From assembly GCF_030408915.1 (NCBI RefSeq), contig NZ_CP047654.1, positions 186,001-250,000 on the forward strand: DNA of 64,000 nucleotides. Direction: 5' to 3'. The stretch comes from Corynebacterium guangdongense (lineage in GTDB: Bacteria > Actinomycetota > Actinomycetes > Mycobacteriales > Mycobacteriaceae). The translations under genes were made by a program, and so were the position numbers. Below, piece after piece: positions 30,063-39,114 of the stretch (within the stretch, counting starts at the first letter, position 1; each line of letters begins with the position of its first letter). The notes under the pieces are model-generated. The model ran no database searches. It was not told where the DNA came from and saw only the letters and a list, made by a program, of their open reading frames with translations.

Positions 30063-32486
30063 CTAGAGACTGTTGAGGAATTCCCGGGCGGCGTCGTTGA
30101 GCTGGCGCTCCAGTTCTGCGACCGGGTCCGGCTGGGCCGGGGACGGCGCCGGCTCGGGCTCCTGTGGGGGTGCCGGCGGGGCGGAAGCCGTCGGCTGGGC
30201 GGGGGCGGCCGGCGGGTTGTAGTTCTGGCCGTCCGAGAGGATCAGGACGACGGAGCGGTCGCCGCCGGGGCGCGGGGAGACGCGCGCGACGACGCCGGCG
30301 GGCAGGCCGCCGCCCGGGCCCCGGCGGGTCTCGGCGACGGTGTAGCCCTGCTCCTGAAGGAGGGTGCGGGCCGCGGACTCGGAGAGGCCGATCGCCTGCT
30401 CGAAGGTACCGGCGGCGGTGCCCTGGCGGTATTCGGCCGGGGCGGCGGCGACGGTGCCCGCGGCGGCGGCGGGAACTCGGCTGGCCAGCTCGTAGAAGGT
30501 TTCGGCGGGCTCCCGGCCGCCGAAGAGGGAGCCGTCGCCGCACTGGCGCACCGGGGACGTGCACAGCGGGGTGGTCGTCGTGCCGTCATTGTAGATGTAC
30601 GGGGCGGCGGCGAAACCGGAGTTGAAGCCGAGGAAGGCGGAGGACTGGTGGGATTCGGTCGTGCCAGTCTTGGCGGCGGCCTGCCCCGAGAATCCGGCCT
30701 GCTCGGCGGCCCGCTGGGCGGTGCCGATCTTGGCGTCGAGGGTCATGGCGTCGGCCAGCGCGTCGGCGACGGCCGGCTCGAGGACCTGTTCGCACTCGGG
30801 GCGGTCGAGGAAGACCTCGTTACCGTTGCGGTCGGTGATTTCCGCGATCGGGTTGGGCTCGCACCAGCGGCCGTGGGAGGCCAGGGTCGCGCCCACGTTG
30901 GACAGCTCCAGCGGGTTCACCGCGGTCGGGCCCAGGGTGTAGGAGCCGAGGTTGGCCTCCTTGAAGTAGTCCGCGATGGAGTAGTCCTCGTTGTAGGAGC
31001 CCTCGACGGCGTAGGAGCGCAGGCCCAGCTTGACGGAGAGGTCGACGACCGCCGGGACGCCGACCTCCTCGATGAGCATGATGAAGGTCGTGTTCGGGGA
31101 GAGTGCCAGGGCCTCCGCCAGCGTCATCTCCGGCTTGTAGGTGCCGGCGTTCTCCACGCAGTAGGTGGCGGGCGGGCAATTCCGGGCGCCGCCGGAGCCT
31201 AAGCCGCGGGCCTCGTAACGGGTGGGGACGGGAAGGACGGTGTCCAGGCCCATGCCCTGCTGGAGCGCGGCGGCCGCGGTGAAGATCTTGAAGACGGAAC
31301 CGGCGCCGTTGCCGACCATCGAGGTCGGCTGCGGCAGATAGGTCTGGCCGGCCTCGAGGTCCAGGCCGTAGTCGCGGGAGGAGACCATGGCGAGGATGTT
31401 TCGGGAATCCTGGCCCGGCTCGACGACGTTCATGACCTCGGCCACGCCCTGGGCGGTGGGGGAGGTCTTGGTGGTGACGATCGCGTGGCTGGCGTCCTGG
31501 ACTGCCGGGTCCAGGGTGGTGCGGATGGTGTACGCGTCGTTCTTGAGCTGCTCGTCGGTCAGCCCTTTCGATTTTGCGTAGGTCATCGCGTAGTCGCAGA
31601 AGAACCCGCGTTCGTCGGCGCCGATGCAGCCGTTGGGGATGAGGGCAGGGCTCTCCAGGGTGTTGAGCCCCTCGGCTTTGTACGCGTCCGCCTGCGCCTG
31701 GTCGAGGTAACCGAAGTTCACCATGGACTGCAGCACCGTGTTCCGGCGCTCGAGGACGGCGTCGTAGTTGGTGAAGGGGTTGAGGTACTCCGAGGACTGC
31801 ACCATGCCGGCGAGCATCGCGGATTGCGGGACGTCGAGCTCGGCGGCGGAGACGCCGAAGTAGGTGTGCGCGGCGGCCTCGATACCGTAGGCGTGGTTGC
31901 CGAAGGGGACGAGGTTGAGGTAGCGGGTGAGGATCTCGTCCTTGCTCATGGTGCGGTCGAGCTCGGTGGCGGTGCGCATTTCGCGCAGCTTGCGGGGGAT
32001 CGACTGCTCGGTCGCCGCCTGCTGTTCCTCGGTGCTGTCCGCCTCGACGTGCAGGAGGTAGTTCTTCACGTACTGCTGGTTGATGGTCGACGCGCCCTGG
32101 GCGACGCCGCCGGCGGCCAGGTTCGTCAGCAATGCACGGGCCGTGCCCTGGATGTCGACTCCGTTGTGCTCGTAGAAGCGGTGATCCTCGATGGCGATGA
32201 TCGCGTCCTTCATGTTCTGCGAGATGGCGTCGCCCTCGACCGGGTGCCGGCGCTGGTTGTAGAGGTATGCGATGGGATCGCCGGTGACGTCGGTGACCGT
32301 GGTGATTCCCGGGGTCACCCCGCTGGACATGTCCGCCAGGTTGGACTGCATGGTCTCGTTCGTCCGCTTCAGGGCGGCCCCGGAGAGGGCCGCCGCGGGC
32401 GCGAACGCCAGGGCGCCGAGAACACCGACGACGACAGTCACGATGAGGATGGTCACGAGGGGGTGCACTCCGTTAACGCTCTTCAC
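30063..32486 (-). CDS. ponA: Class A penicillin-binding protein (transglycosylase/transpeptidase)
   Basis: Polymerises and cross-links peptidoglycan outside the membrane. Of 807 residues, ~9-30 form the single membrane anchor. The GT51 domain follows with its catalytic Glu in IAIEDHRFYEHNGVD (~100). The transpeptidase domain has SVFK (Ser ~397), SPN and KTGTTE. A PASTA-like domain (~680-740, around LLQEQGYTVAETRRGPGGGLPAGVVARVSPRPG) and a Pro-rich tail end the protein. GTG 32486 is leaderless (TAGGGT 32500-32495, 8 nt spacing). It diverges from whcA, the same arrangement recalled for C. glutamicum. Confidence 0.94.
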   Translation of the reverse strand: MKSVNGVHPLVTILIVTVVVGVLGALAFAPAAALSGAALKRTNETMQSNLADMSSGVTPGITTVTDVTGDPIAYLYNQRRHPVEGDAISQNMKDAIIAIEDHRFYEHNGVDIQGTARALLTNLAAGGVAQGASTINQQYVKNYLLHVEADSTEEQQAATEQSIPRKLREMRTATELDRTMSKDEILTRYLNLVPFGNHAYGIEAAAHTYFGVSAAELDVPQSAMLAGMVQSSEYLNPFTNYDAVLERRNTVLQSMVNFGYLDQAQADAYKAEGLNTLESPALIPNGCIGADERGFFCDYAMTYAKSKGLTDEQLKNDAYTIRTTLDPAVQDASHAIVTTKTSPTAQGVAEVMNVVEPGQDSRNILAMVSSRDYGLDLEAGQTYLPQPTSMVGNGAGSVFKIFTAAAALQQGMGLDTVLPVPTRYEARGLGSGGARNCPPATYCVENAGTYKPEMTLAEALALSPNTTFIMLIEEVGVPAVVDLSVKLGLRSYAVEGSYNEDYSIADYFKEANLGSYTLGPTAVNPLELSNVGATLASHGRWCEPNPIAEITDRNGNEVFLDRPECEQVLEPAVADALADAMTLDAKIGTAQRAAEQAGFSGQAAAKTGTTESHQSSAFLGFNSGFAAAPYIYNDGTTTTPLCTSPVRQCGDGSLFGGREPAETFYELASRVPAAAAGTVAAAPAEYRQGTAAGTFEQAIGLSESAARTLLQEQGYTVAETRRGPGGGLPAGVVARVSPRPGGDRSVVLILSDGQNYNPPAAPAQPTASAPPAPPQEPEPAPSPAQPDPVAELERQLNDAAREFLNSL

Positions 32487-32669
32487 GAGTACCCACCCTA
32501 ATGCGTGCGGTTGGCCCCGCATAGGTGGCCGGGGACCCGCGCAAACCCGACGATGAATGGAAAGACGCTCTACTTTACCCCTATGAGGTGGATCAAGTTC
32601 GACATTCTGAGAAAACCCTGCTTAAGATGAGCACTCGATTGTGACATACATGAATCGGAGGGAATGAAC

Positions 32670-33035
32670 GTGACTGTCCACACACTGCGGGGGGCCGGGG
32701 CGGGGCGTGCTGACGCGCCCGGCCAGTACGACGGGGTGGCCTCCGACAACCTCGACTCCTTTGAGCGATCCGAATGGATCACCGAGGCCAAGTGCCGGAA
32801 CGGAGATCCGGACGCGCTCTTCGTCCGGGGTGCGCAGCAGCGCAACGCCGCCTGCGTCTGCCGGCACTGCCCGGTCAAGGTCCAGTGCCTCGCCGACGCC
32901 CTCGACAACAACATCGAGTTCGGGGTCTGGGGCGGGCTGACCGAGCGTCAGCGCCGCGCGCTGCTCAAGCACAACCCGGACAACACCAACTGGGCCAAGT
33001 ACCTCGCGGAGGGCGGCAGCATAGAGGGCGTCTAG
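32670..33035 (+). CDS. whcA: WhiB-family Fe-S transcription factor, WhcA-like
   Basis: 121-residue WhiB protein. The cluster ligands are one Cys in EAKCRNGD and the CxxCxxxxxC set in VCRHCPVKVQC; one additional Cys sits two residues before the second ligand. The GVWGGLTERQRRALL turn and helix that contact sigma factor and DNA are present. In C. glutamicum WhcA is a negative regulator of oxidative-stress genes. GGAGGG (32657-32662) places the start at GTG 32670, 7 nt downstream; the ATG at 32664 is too close. TAAGAT (32623-32628) is a likely -10. Confidence 0.88.
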   Translation: MTVHTLRGAGAGRADAPGQYDGVASDNLDSFERSEWITEAKCRNGDPDALFVRGAQQRNAACVCRHCPVKVQCLADALDNNIEFGVWGGLTERQRRALLKHNPDNTNWAKYLAEGGSIEGV

Positions 33036-33064
33036 TCCCCTCGGCGCTTGGTAGGCTCGTGCGC

Positions 33065-33220
33065 ATGACTAAATGGGAATACGCCACCGTTCCGCTTCTG
33101 ACCCACGCCACCAAGCAGATCCTCGACACCTGGGGTGAGGATGGCTGGGAGCTCGTCTCCGTCATGCCGGGCCCGAACCCGGAGAACGTCGTCGCCTACA
33201 TGAAGCGCGAGGTCCAGTAA
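33065..33220 (+). CDS. DUF4177 small protein
   Basis: 51-residue protein beginning MTKWEYATVPLLTHATKQIL and containing WGEDGWELVSVMPG, the W-x-x-DGWELV signature of DUF4177. Function unknown. It is leaderless: TAGGCT (33052-33057) ends 7 nt before the ATG. Its stop overlaps the start of the RidA gene (TAATGG), so the two are co-translated. Confidence 0.85.
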   Translation: MTKWEYATVPLLTHATKQILDTWGEDGWELVSVMPGPNPENVVAYMKREVQ

Positions 33221-33681
33221 TGGCCGCCGTTTCCGACAAGTTGAAGGAACTCGGGATCCAGCTCCCCGCTGTGGCCGCACCCGTGGCGGCCTATGTCCCG
33301 GCCGCCAGGATCGGCAACCAGGTCTGGACCTCCGGCCAGCTGCCGTTCGTCGACGGCGAGCTGCCCGCCACCGGCAAGGTCGGCGCGGAGGTCTCCCCGG
33401 AGGAGGCCGCCGATTATGCCCGCACCGCCGCGCTCAATGCGCTGGCCGCCATTGACGCGGTCGTCGGCATCGACAACGTCACCCGCGTCGCCAAGGTCGT
33501 CGTCTTCGTCTCCTCCGCCACCGACTTCCATGGCCAGCCCGCCGTCGCCAACGGCGCCTCCAATCTCATGGGTGAGGTCTTCGGCGCCGCCGGGGAGCAC
33601 GTCCGCTCCGCCGTCGGCGTCGCGGTGCTGCCGCTGAACGCCCCGGTCGAGGTCGAGGTTCAGGTCGAGGTCGCCGGCTAG
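33220..33681 (+). CDS. RidA/YjgF family imine-enamine deaminase
   Basis: 153-residue member of the RidA superfamily: NQVWTSGQLPFVDGELPATGKVG, the central ALNALAAIDAVVGIDNVTRVAKVVVFV helix-strand, and the C-terminal HVRSAVGVAVLPLNAPVEVEVQV with the conserved Arg and Pro region. Archetypal RidA hydrolyses reactive enamines/imines made by PLP enzymes, but this longer Ala-rich branch is not biochemically assigned. It overlaps DUF4177 by one base. Confidence 0.85.
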   Translation: MAAVSDKLKELGIQLPAVAAPVAAYVPAARIGNQVWTSGQLPFVDGELPATGKVGAEVSPEEAADYARTAALNALAAIDAVVGIDNVTRVAKVVVFVSSATDFHGQPAVANGASNLMGEVFGAAGEHVRSAVGVAVLPLNAPVEVEVQVEVAG

Positions 33682-33740
33682 GTCGCGGGTCTTCCTGCGC
33701 CTATTCTGCGAATATTCAGGCGGGCGGTAGTCTGTTGGGC

Positions 33741-34556
33741 ATGGAGCATCCCGCTTACAGTCAGCTACGCCCGGTGGGGCCGTCCGTTGGCGTCGTCCTG
33801 TGCGCCAACCCGTCCTACGCTGCCCTGGAGGGCACCAACTCCTGGATCATCCGGGCTCCCGAGGACGACGTTTCCATCGTCATCGACCCGGGCCCGGAGG
33901 ACGAGGGGCACCTGAACGTGCTGGCCGCCAAGGGTGAGAAGATCGCGCTGATTCTGCTGACGCACCGTCACCATGATCATGCCGAGGGGGCCAACCGTCT
34001 GCGCCAGCTCACCGGGGCCCCGATCCGTGCTTTCGACGAGCGCTACTGCGCCGGTGGGGAGCCGCTGGCCGACGGTGAAATCATCTCGCTGGACGACATC
34101 ACGCCCTCCCTCGAGGTCGTCCACACCCCGGGTCACACCGCGGACTCCACGAGCTTCTTCATCTGGTCGGGTGGCGTCGGCGCCTCGGAGCTCGAGGGCA
34201 TCGTCACCGGCGACACCATCGCCGGACGTCACACCACCATGATTTCCGAGACCGACGGTGATCTCGCCGACTACTTTGAGACGCTGGCCCTGCTCGAGGA
34301 GCGCGGCGCCGGCGTCCCGCTCTTCCCGGGACACGGGTCGGATCTGGCGGACACCTCCGCCATGGCCCGCAAGTACATTGATCGCCGCAACTACCGCCTG
34401 GAGCAGATTCGTGCGCTGCGCGCGGAGGAGGGGGCGGACATCGACCTCAAGACGCTCGTGGACAAGATGTACGACGACGTCGACCCGGTCCTGCGCGACG
34501 CCGCGGAGCAGTCAACCCGCGTCGCTCTGCGCTACCTGGCGGCGCACGGCGAATAA
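33741..34556 (+). CDS. Metallo-beta-lactamase-fold hydrolase
   Basis: 271-residue protein with the complete MBL metal set: LTHRHHDHAEGA (HxHxDH), HTPGHTADS, the Asp in IVTGDTIAGR and PGHGSD, followed by a C-terminal helical cap typical of the LACTB2-like branch. LACTB2-type relatives act as hydrolases or RNases; the substrate here is unknown. Leaderless start at ATG 33741 (TAGTCT 33728-33733, 7 nt). It follows RidA by 59 bp but has its own promoter, and converges with glxR. Confidence 0.88.
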   Translation: MEHPAYSQLRPVGPSVGVVLCANPSYAALEGTNSWIIRAPEDDVSIVIDPGPEDEGHLNVLAAKGEKIALILLTHRHHDHAEGANRLRQLTGAPIRAFDERYCAGGEPLADGEIISLDDITPSLEVVHTPGHTADSTSFFIWSGGVGASELEGIVTGDTIAGRHTTMISETDGDLADYFETLALLEERGAGVPLFPGHGSDLADTSAMARKYIDRRNYRLEQIRALRAEEGADIDLKTLVDKMYDDVDPVLRDAAEQSTRVALRYLAAHGE

Positions 34557-34627
34557 GCGTGCCGACGCCCCAATAAACGCGGCCTCCACCCGGCGGTGGG
34601 GGCCGCGTTTCTGCGTCGGCAGGCGTG

Positions 34628-35311
34628 CTAGCGTGCTCGGCGCGCGAGGTGCTCGGTGTCGACGATGAGGACGGACTTGCCCTCGAGGCGGATCCAGCCG
34701 CGGTGCGCGAAGGTGGCCAGGGCCTTGTTCACGGTCTCGCGGGACGCGCCGACCAGCTGGGCGATTTCCTCCTGCGTGAGGTCGTGGTTGACCCGCAGGG
34801 CCGATCCCTCCTGGGTGCCGAAGCGGTTGGCCAGCTGCAGCAGGGTCTTGGCCACACGGCCCGGCACGTCGGTGAAGATGAGGTCGGCCAGGTTGTTGTT
34901 GGTGCGGCGCAGGCGACGGGCGAGCACGCGCAGCAGCTGCTGGGAGATCTCCGGGTACTGGTCGACCCACTTCTTCAGCAGGTCAGAGTTCATCGTGGCC
35001 GCATGGACCTCGGTGACGCAGACCGCGGAGGAGGTGCGCGGACCCGGATCGAAGATGGACAGTTCGCCGAACATGTCGGACGGGCCCATCACCGTCAGAA
35101 GATTCTCGCGACCGTCGACGGCGTGCCGGGCGAGCTTCACCTTGCCCTGGGTGATGATGTACAGGCGGTCACCGGGGTCGCCCTCCTCGAAGATCGTCGC
35201 CCCGCGAGGGAAGCGAACTGATTCCATGTCCTGAATCAGGCTTTCGACGGCTCCCGGGTCAACACCCTGAAAGATGCCGGCCCGGGCCAGGATTTCCTGT
35301 ACGCCCTCCAT
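34628..35311 (-). CDS. glxR: cAMP-dependent global regulator GlxR (Crp family)
   Basis: Global transcription factor of corynebacteria, controlling carbon metabolism, respiration and many other genes through TGTGA-N6-TCACA sites when bound to cAMP. The 227-residue sequence is nearly that of C. glutamicum GlxR from [14 protein letters not shown] to [10 protein letters not shown]. The cAMP pocket contains [20 protein letters not shown] and the recognition helix region is [24 protein letters not shown]. The 5' gap of ~180 bp is long for this window, which fits complex control, though I could not find a consensus GlxR site in it. A membrane cyclase that may supply cAMP lies at 57.5 kb. Confidence 0.97.
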   Translation of the reverse strand: MEGVQEILARAGIFQGVDPGAVESLIQDMESVRFPRGATIFEEGDPGDRLYIITQGKVKLARHAVDGRENLLTVMGPSDMFGELSIFDPGPRTSSAVCVTEVHAATMNSDLLKKWVDQYPEISQQLLRVLARRLRRTNNNLADLIFTDVPGRVAKTLLQLANRFGTQEGSALRVNHDLTQEEIAQLVGASRETVNKALATFAHRGWIRLEGKSVLIVDTEHLARRAR

Positions 35312-35492
35312 GTGTGAAACTCCTTGACGTTGGTGTTGAAAATCGTGATCGATCGTGACCGGTGGGGGTCACTGCAGCGTCGTATACGTCACGTTCCTCG
35401 GGGACCGACGACGCGTCTCGCACGTTGTGATTGAAGCTTAACAAAGGTAACGAGGTGAGACATAGAACACGGCGGTCGGTGGCCCGTGAAAA

Positions 35493-35651
35493 CTAGGACG
35501 CGTCCTGGTCTCCCTCCTCCGTGTCCGTGACGGGCAGTGACTCCGCGCTCGGCTCGAAACTCCGACGCAGGGCGCCTGACTCGAGCTTCTCCATGAGGAT
35601 CGCGAACAGTGCCAGGATGAGTGGAACGATCGCGATGAGCAGAAGTGTCAT
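35493..35651 (-). CDS. Small single-pass membrane protein
   Basis: 52-residue protein beginning [24 protein letters not shown], one membrane helix, and ending in an acidic tail ([11 protein letters not shown]). The ATG at 35651 is chosen because TACTAT (35664-35659) ends 7 nt before it; that hexamer overlaps the alternative ATG at 35660, so only the shorter form can be made from this promoter. Corynebacteria carry a similar small gene between glxR and nth. Function unknown. Confidence 0.65.
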   Translation of the reverse strand: MTLLLIAIVPLILALFAILMEKLESGALRRSFEPSAESLPVTDTEEGDQDAS

Positions 35652-35717
35652 GTCACTCATAGTAGCGGTCACGTCTGCAACTTCACGCCGGGCCTGCGGG
35701 TCACTAAGGTAACCACC

Positions 35718-36536
35718 ATGTCTGCCCCGCGAGAAAGTGCCGGAACCACGCCCCGGAAGCGTCGCCGACCCGGTGCTCATCCGGCGGCCCGGGGAGAGGA
35801 GACGTCCCTGGGCAGGACGCGCCGGGCCCGCCGTATCAACCGCACCCTCGCGGTGGCCTACCCGGACGCCCACGCGGAGCTCGACTTCAGCACCCCGCTC
35901 GAGCTACTGGTCGCGACGGTGCTCTCCGCACAGACCACCGACGTCCGGGTCAACCAGGTCACGCCCCGGCTCTTCGCCGCCTACCCCACCGCCGCCGCCT
36001 ACGCGCAGGCCGATCGCGAGGAGCTCCAGGAGATCATCCGACCGACCGGTTTCTGCAGGGCGAAGGCGGGCCATCTCATCGGCCTCGGTGAGGCGCTCGT
36101 GGCCCGCTACGACGGCCGGGTGCCGCAGGCGCTGGCGGACCTGGTCACGCTGCCGGGCGTCGGGCGCAAGACCGCGCACGTCGTCCGCGGCAACGCCTTC
36201 GGTAAGCCGGGGCTCACGGTGGACACGCATTTTCAGCGCCTGGTGGCGCGGTGGGGGCTGACGGAGGCCACCGACCCGGTGCGGATTGAACACGAAATAG
36301 CCGGGCTCATCGAGAAATCCGAGTGGACCGACTTCTCCCAGCGGGTGATCTGGCACGGCCGTCGCGTCTGTCACGCCCGCAGGCCCGCGTGCGGCGCGTG
36401 CCTGCTGGCCTGGGACTGCCCCTCCTACGGCCGCGACGGCAGCACTGACCCGGAGGAGGCGGCTGCCCGCGTCACCTCCCCGGACCGCGACCACCTGCTG
36501 GCGTTGGCCGGCCTGACCCCCACCACCGAGGCGTAG
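35718..36536 (+). CDS. nth: Endonuclease III (DNA glycosylase/AP lyase)
   Basis: Removes oxidised pyrimidines in base excision repair. The 272-residue protein has the hairpin [18 protein letters not shown] with the catalytic Lys, the catalytic Asp in [15 protein letters not shown], and the C-terminal 4Fe-4S loop [17 protein letters not shown] (C-x6-C-x2-C-x5-C). An Arg-rich tail of ~35 residues precedes the core. Leaderless: TAAGGT (35705-35710) ends 7 nt before ATG 35718. It heads a same-strand run with the thioredoxin-like, Nudix and marP genes, the first joined without a gap. Confidence 0.95.
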   Translation: MSAPRESAGTTPRKRRRPGAHPAARGEETSLGRTRRARRINRTLAVAYPDAHAELDFSTPLELLVATVLSAQTTDVRVNQVTPRLFAAYPTAAAYAQADREELQEIIRPTGFCRAKAGHLIGLGEALVARYDGRVPQALADLVTLPGVGRKTAHVVRGNAFGKPGLTVDTHFQRLVARWGLTEATDPVRIEHEIAGLIEKSEWTDFSQRVIWHGRRVCHARRPACGACLLAWDCPSYGRDGSTDPEEAAARVTSPDRDHLLALAGLTPTTEA

Positions 36537-37130
36537 ATGAAGAATCAACTCATCTGGATCAGTGTCGGCGCCGTGCTCATGACCGTGGCGGTCATCGCCG
36601 GGGCGATGTTCCTGCTTCGCGACGCCGCGCCGGTCCCGACGGACACGCAGGCGTCGGCAAGCCAGGCGGCGGACCCCGCTCCCGCCGCCGACGTCCCCGC
36701 CCGCGCGGACTGCCCCTCGACGGGCGTGGGCGGCGTCGACCTGCCCTGCCTCGGCGGCGGGAACGGGGACGCGTCGCAGGGGGAGGGGGTCACCGTCGTC
36801 AACGTGTGGGCCTGGTGGTGCGGGCCGTGCCGTGACGAGCTGCCCCACTTCGAGGAATACGCCGCCCAGAACCCGAAGGTCACGGTCGTCGGCGTGCACG
36901 CGGACAGCAACCCGGCCAACGGCGCGGCCCTGCTCAACGAGCTTGACCTCGACTTCGTCAGTTACCAGGACTCCGAGAATAAATTTGCGGGTACGCTGGG
37001 TCTTCCCGGAGTGATTCCGATCACCGTCGTGTTCCGCGGCGCCGAGCAGATCGCGATGTACCCGACGCCCTTTGACTCGACGGAGGAGCTGGCGGCCGCC
37101 GTCACCGATGCCCTGGCAGGAGGAGCCTGA
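36537..37130 (+). CDS. TlpA-like membrane-anchored thioredoxin
   Basis: 197 residues: an N-terminal anchor (LIWISVGAVLMTVAVIAGAMFLL), a low-complexity linker, and a TlpA/ResA-type thioredoxin domain with WAWWCGPCRDELPHF and the cis-Pro loop GVIPITVVF. An extra Cys pair (CPST...LPCLGG) sits before the domain. It should act as a disulfide reductase or heme/cytochrome maturation factor on the outer face of the membrane. Its ATG follows the nth stop directly, so it is co-translated. Confidence 0.88.
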   Translation: MKNQLIWISVGAVLMTVAVIAGAMFLLRDAAPVPTDTQASASQAADPAPAADVPARADCPSTGVGGVDLPCLGGGNGDASQGEGVTVVNVWAWWCGPCRDELPHFEEYAAQNPKVTVVGVHADSNPANGAALLNELDLDFVSYQDSENKFAGTLGLPGVIPITVVFRGAEQIAMYPTPFDSTEELAAAVTDALAGGA

Positions 37131-37131
37131 C

Positions 37132-37866
37132 ATGATCCCCGATCGTCCTGACCGCCCCGGCGTGAACGTCGACCTGCACCCTGCGGCGGCCCCGGTGTGG
37201 CTGCGCCCCATGTTCGACGACATCACCGTCGAGGTTCCGCTCGTCAAACCCGAGCAGGAGGAGGTCCCCCCGCCGGAAGTCAGGCACTCGGCGGTGCTCA
37301 TGGCGGTGGCCGGGGACCCGGACGCGCAGGCCCGGCCCAGGGACGCCCGCATCCTGCTCACGCACCGCTCACCGGACATGCGCAGCCACGCCGGCCAGCT
37401 CGCCTTTCCGGGCGGGCGCGTCGATCCCACCGACGTCAACGCCGTCGACGCCGCCCTGCGCGAGGCGTGGGAGGAGACCGGCCTGCAGCGTGAGCACGTC
37501 ACGCCGGTCGCCCAGCTGCCGCAGATTCACGTGCGCAGCAGCGCACGCCCGGTGCACCCGGTCGTCGCCTGGTGGCACACCCCCCGCGAGCTCTACCCGG
37601 CCAGCGAGGAAGAGACGGACGACGTCTTCACCGTCACCATCGACCACCTCACCGACCCCGCCAACCGCCTCACCGTCGGCTGGGGCGACTGGCGGGGACC
37701 GGCCTTCTACGTCCAGGACTACCTGCTCTGGGGATTCACCGCGGGGCTCGTCGCCGGAGCGTTGACCCATGCGGGCTGGGACCTGCCCTGGCACAGCGAG
37801 CGGGTCTACGATCTCCGCGCCACGCTGGACAAGTGCCGGAACAATGAGGCCACCTTCAGGCGGTAG
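37132..37866 (+). CDS. Nudix hydrolase, CoA-type (NudL-like)
   Basis: 244-residue Nudix protein. The box reads GGRVDPTDVNAVDAALREAWEETGL: the REAWEETG half with the catalytic Glu pair is intact while the first acidic position is Asp. The surrounding LLTHRSPDMRSHAGQLAFPGG is typical of CoA pyrophosphatases. It starts at ATG 37132, one base after the TlpA-like stop, with AGGAGG at 37118-37123. Confidence 0.88.
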   Translation: MIPDRPDRPGVNVDLHPAAAPVWLRPMFDDITVEVPLVKPEQEEVPPPEVRHSAVLMAVAGDPDAQARPRDARILLTHRSPDMRSHAGQLAFPGGRVDPTDVNAVDAALREAWEETGLQREHVTPVAQLPQIHVRSSARPVHPVVAWWHTPRELYPASEEETDDVFTVTIDHLTDPANRLTVGWGDWRGPAFYVQDYLLWGFTAGLVAGALTHAGWDLPWHSERVYDLRATLDKCRNNEATFRR

Positions 37867-37923
37867 CATTAGCCCGATCGCCCCCGCGATTGCAGCAGCC
37901 GGAAGAAAGTAGCAGCCCAAACC

Positions 37924-39114
37924 GTGACAGCCAGCCTGATCGTCGACGTGATCGTTATCCTCGTCGGGCTCGTCGCCCTGTTCAGCGGCTGGCGGCAGGG
38001 CGCCTTCGCCTCCATCCTTTCCGCCGTGGGCATTCTGGCCGGCATCATCGTCGGCCTGGCCGCCGCGCCACCGGTCATGGGGTTGACGGAGTCCCTGGCA
38101 CTGCGCTCCCTGCTCGCCCTCGGCGTCGTCGTCCTGCTGGCCAGCATCGGCAATCTCATCGGCGCCACCCTGGGCGGCTCCCTGCGTGAGGGCATGCGGC
38201 TGCGCGCCTTCCAGGCCGTCGATTCCGCCGTCGGCGCCGCCTTCCAGGTCCTCGTGGCGCTGCTGGTGTGCTGGCTCATCGCCGGCCCCCTGGCCACCGG
38301 CCTGGGTAAACCAGCCTCCGAGGGGATCCGCAACTCCACGGTGCTGCAGGCCGTCGACAGGATCGTGCCGGACGCCTGGAGCCAGGTGCCGACCCGCATC
38401 TCGGCGATGCTCAGCGAATCCGGGCTGCCGCCCCTGGTCTCACCATTTGCCCAGGGCACCTCCGCGACGGTCGCGGCCCCGCGTATCGAGGTCGCCAACG
38501 AGGAGCTCGTCGAGGACCTGCGTCCCTCGGTCATCCACGTGATGGGCAACTCCGAGGAGTGCAGTCGACGGCTCATGGGCTCGGGCTTCGTCACCGCCCC
38601 GGATTACGTGCTCACCAATGCCCATGTCGTCGCCGGCACCGAGTCCGTCCGGCTGGACACCATGCTCGGCGTCATTGACTCGGAGGTCGTCTTCTACGAT
38701 CCGGAGGCCGACATCGCCCTGCTCCACGCGCCGGGCCTGGGCCTGGCGCCCCTGCCATGGGCGGCGACCCCCGCCGACAGCGGCGACGAGGCAGTGGTCA
38801 TGGGATACCCGGAGTCCGGCCCCTTCGAGGCCTCGCCGGCCCGCATCAGCGACCGCATCACCATCGCCGGCCCCGACATCTACGCCACCGGCCGAGTCGA
38901 GCGCGAGGCCTACACCGTGCGCGGATCCATCCGCGAAGGCAACTCCGGCGGCCCGTTGTTCAACGAGTCCGGCGAGGTCCTGGGCATGGTGTTCGGCGCC
39001 AGCGTCGACAACACCGACACCGGATTCGCCATCACCGCCGCCGAAATCCAGGACCGTGTGGGCGAGGTGGCCGCCCACACGGCGCCGGTCGACACCCGGG
39101 CCTGCGTGTCCTAG
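37924..39114 (+). CDS. marP: MarP-like membrane serine protease
   Basis: 396 residues: four N-terminal membrane helices of the CvpA type (~5-130), a linker, and a trypsin-like protease domain outside the membrane with the triad TNAHVVAG (His), EADIALLHA (Asp) and GNSGGPLF (Ser). A Cys in SEECSRR and one near the C terminus could form the disulfide known to activate M. tuberculosis MarP, which resists acid and oxidative stress. TAGCAT over the Nudix stop could be a -10. Its stop overlaps that of the convergent hydrolase. Confidence 0.88.
   Translation: MTASLIVDVIVILVGLVALFSGWRQGAFASILSAVGILAGIIVGLAAAPPVMGLTESLALRSLLALGVVVLLASIGNLIGATLGGSLREGMRLRAFQAVDSAVGAAFQVLVALLVCWLIAGPLATGLGKPASEGIRNSTVLQAVDRIVPDAWSQVPTRISAMLSESGLPPLVSPFAQGTSATVAAPRIEVANEELVEDLRPSVIHVMGNSEECSRRLMGSGFVTAPDYVLTNAHVVAGTESVRLDTMLGVIDSEVVFYDPEADIALLHAPGLGLAPLPWAATPADSGDEAVVMGYPESGPFEASPARISDRITIAGPDIYATGRVEREAYTVRGSIREGNSGGPLFNESGEVLGMVFGASVDNTDTGFAITAAEIQDRVGEVAAHTAPVDTRACVS

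Noticed and set aside
35355..35372. GTGAC-N8-GTCAC dyad upstream of glxR as a GlxR autoregulatory site
   Set aside because: GlxR sites are TGTGA-N6-TCACA; the spacing here is two bases too long and the outer bases do not match.
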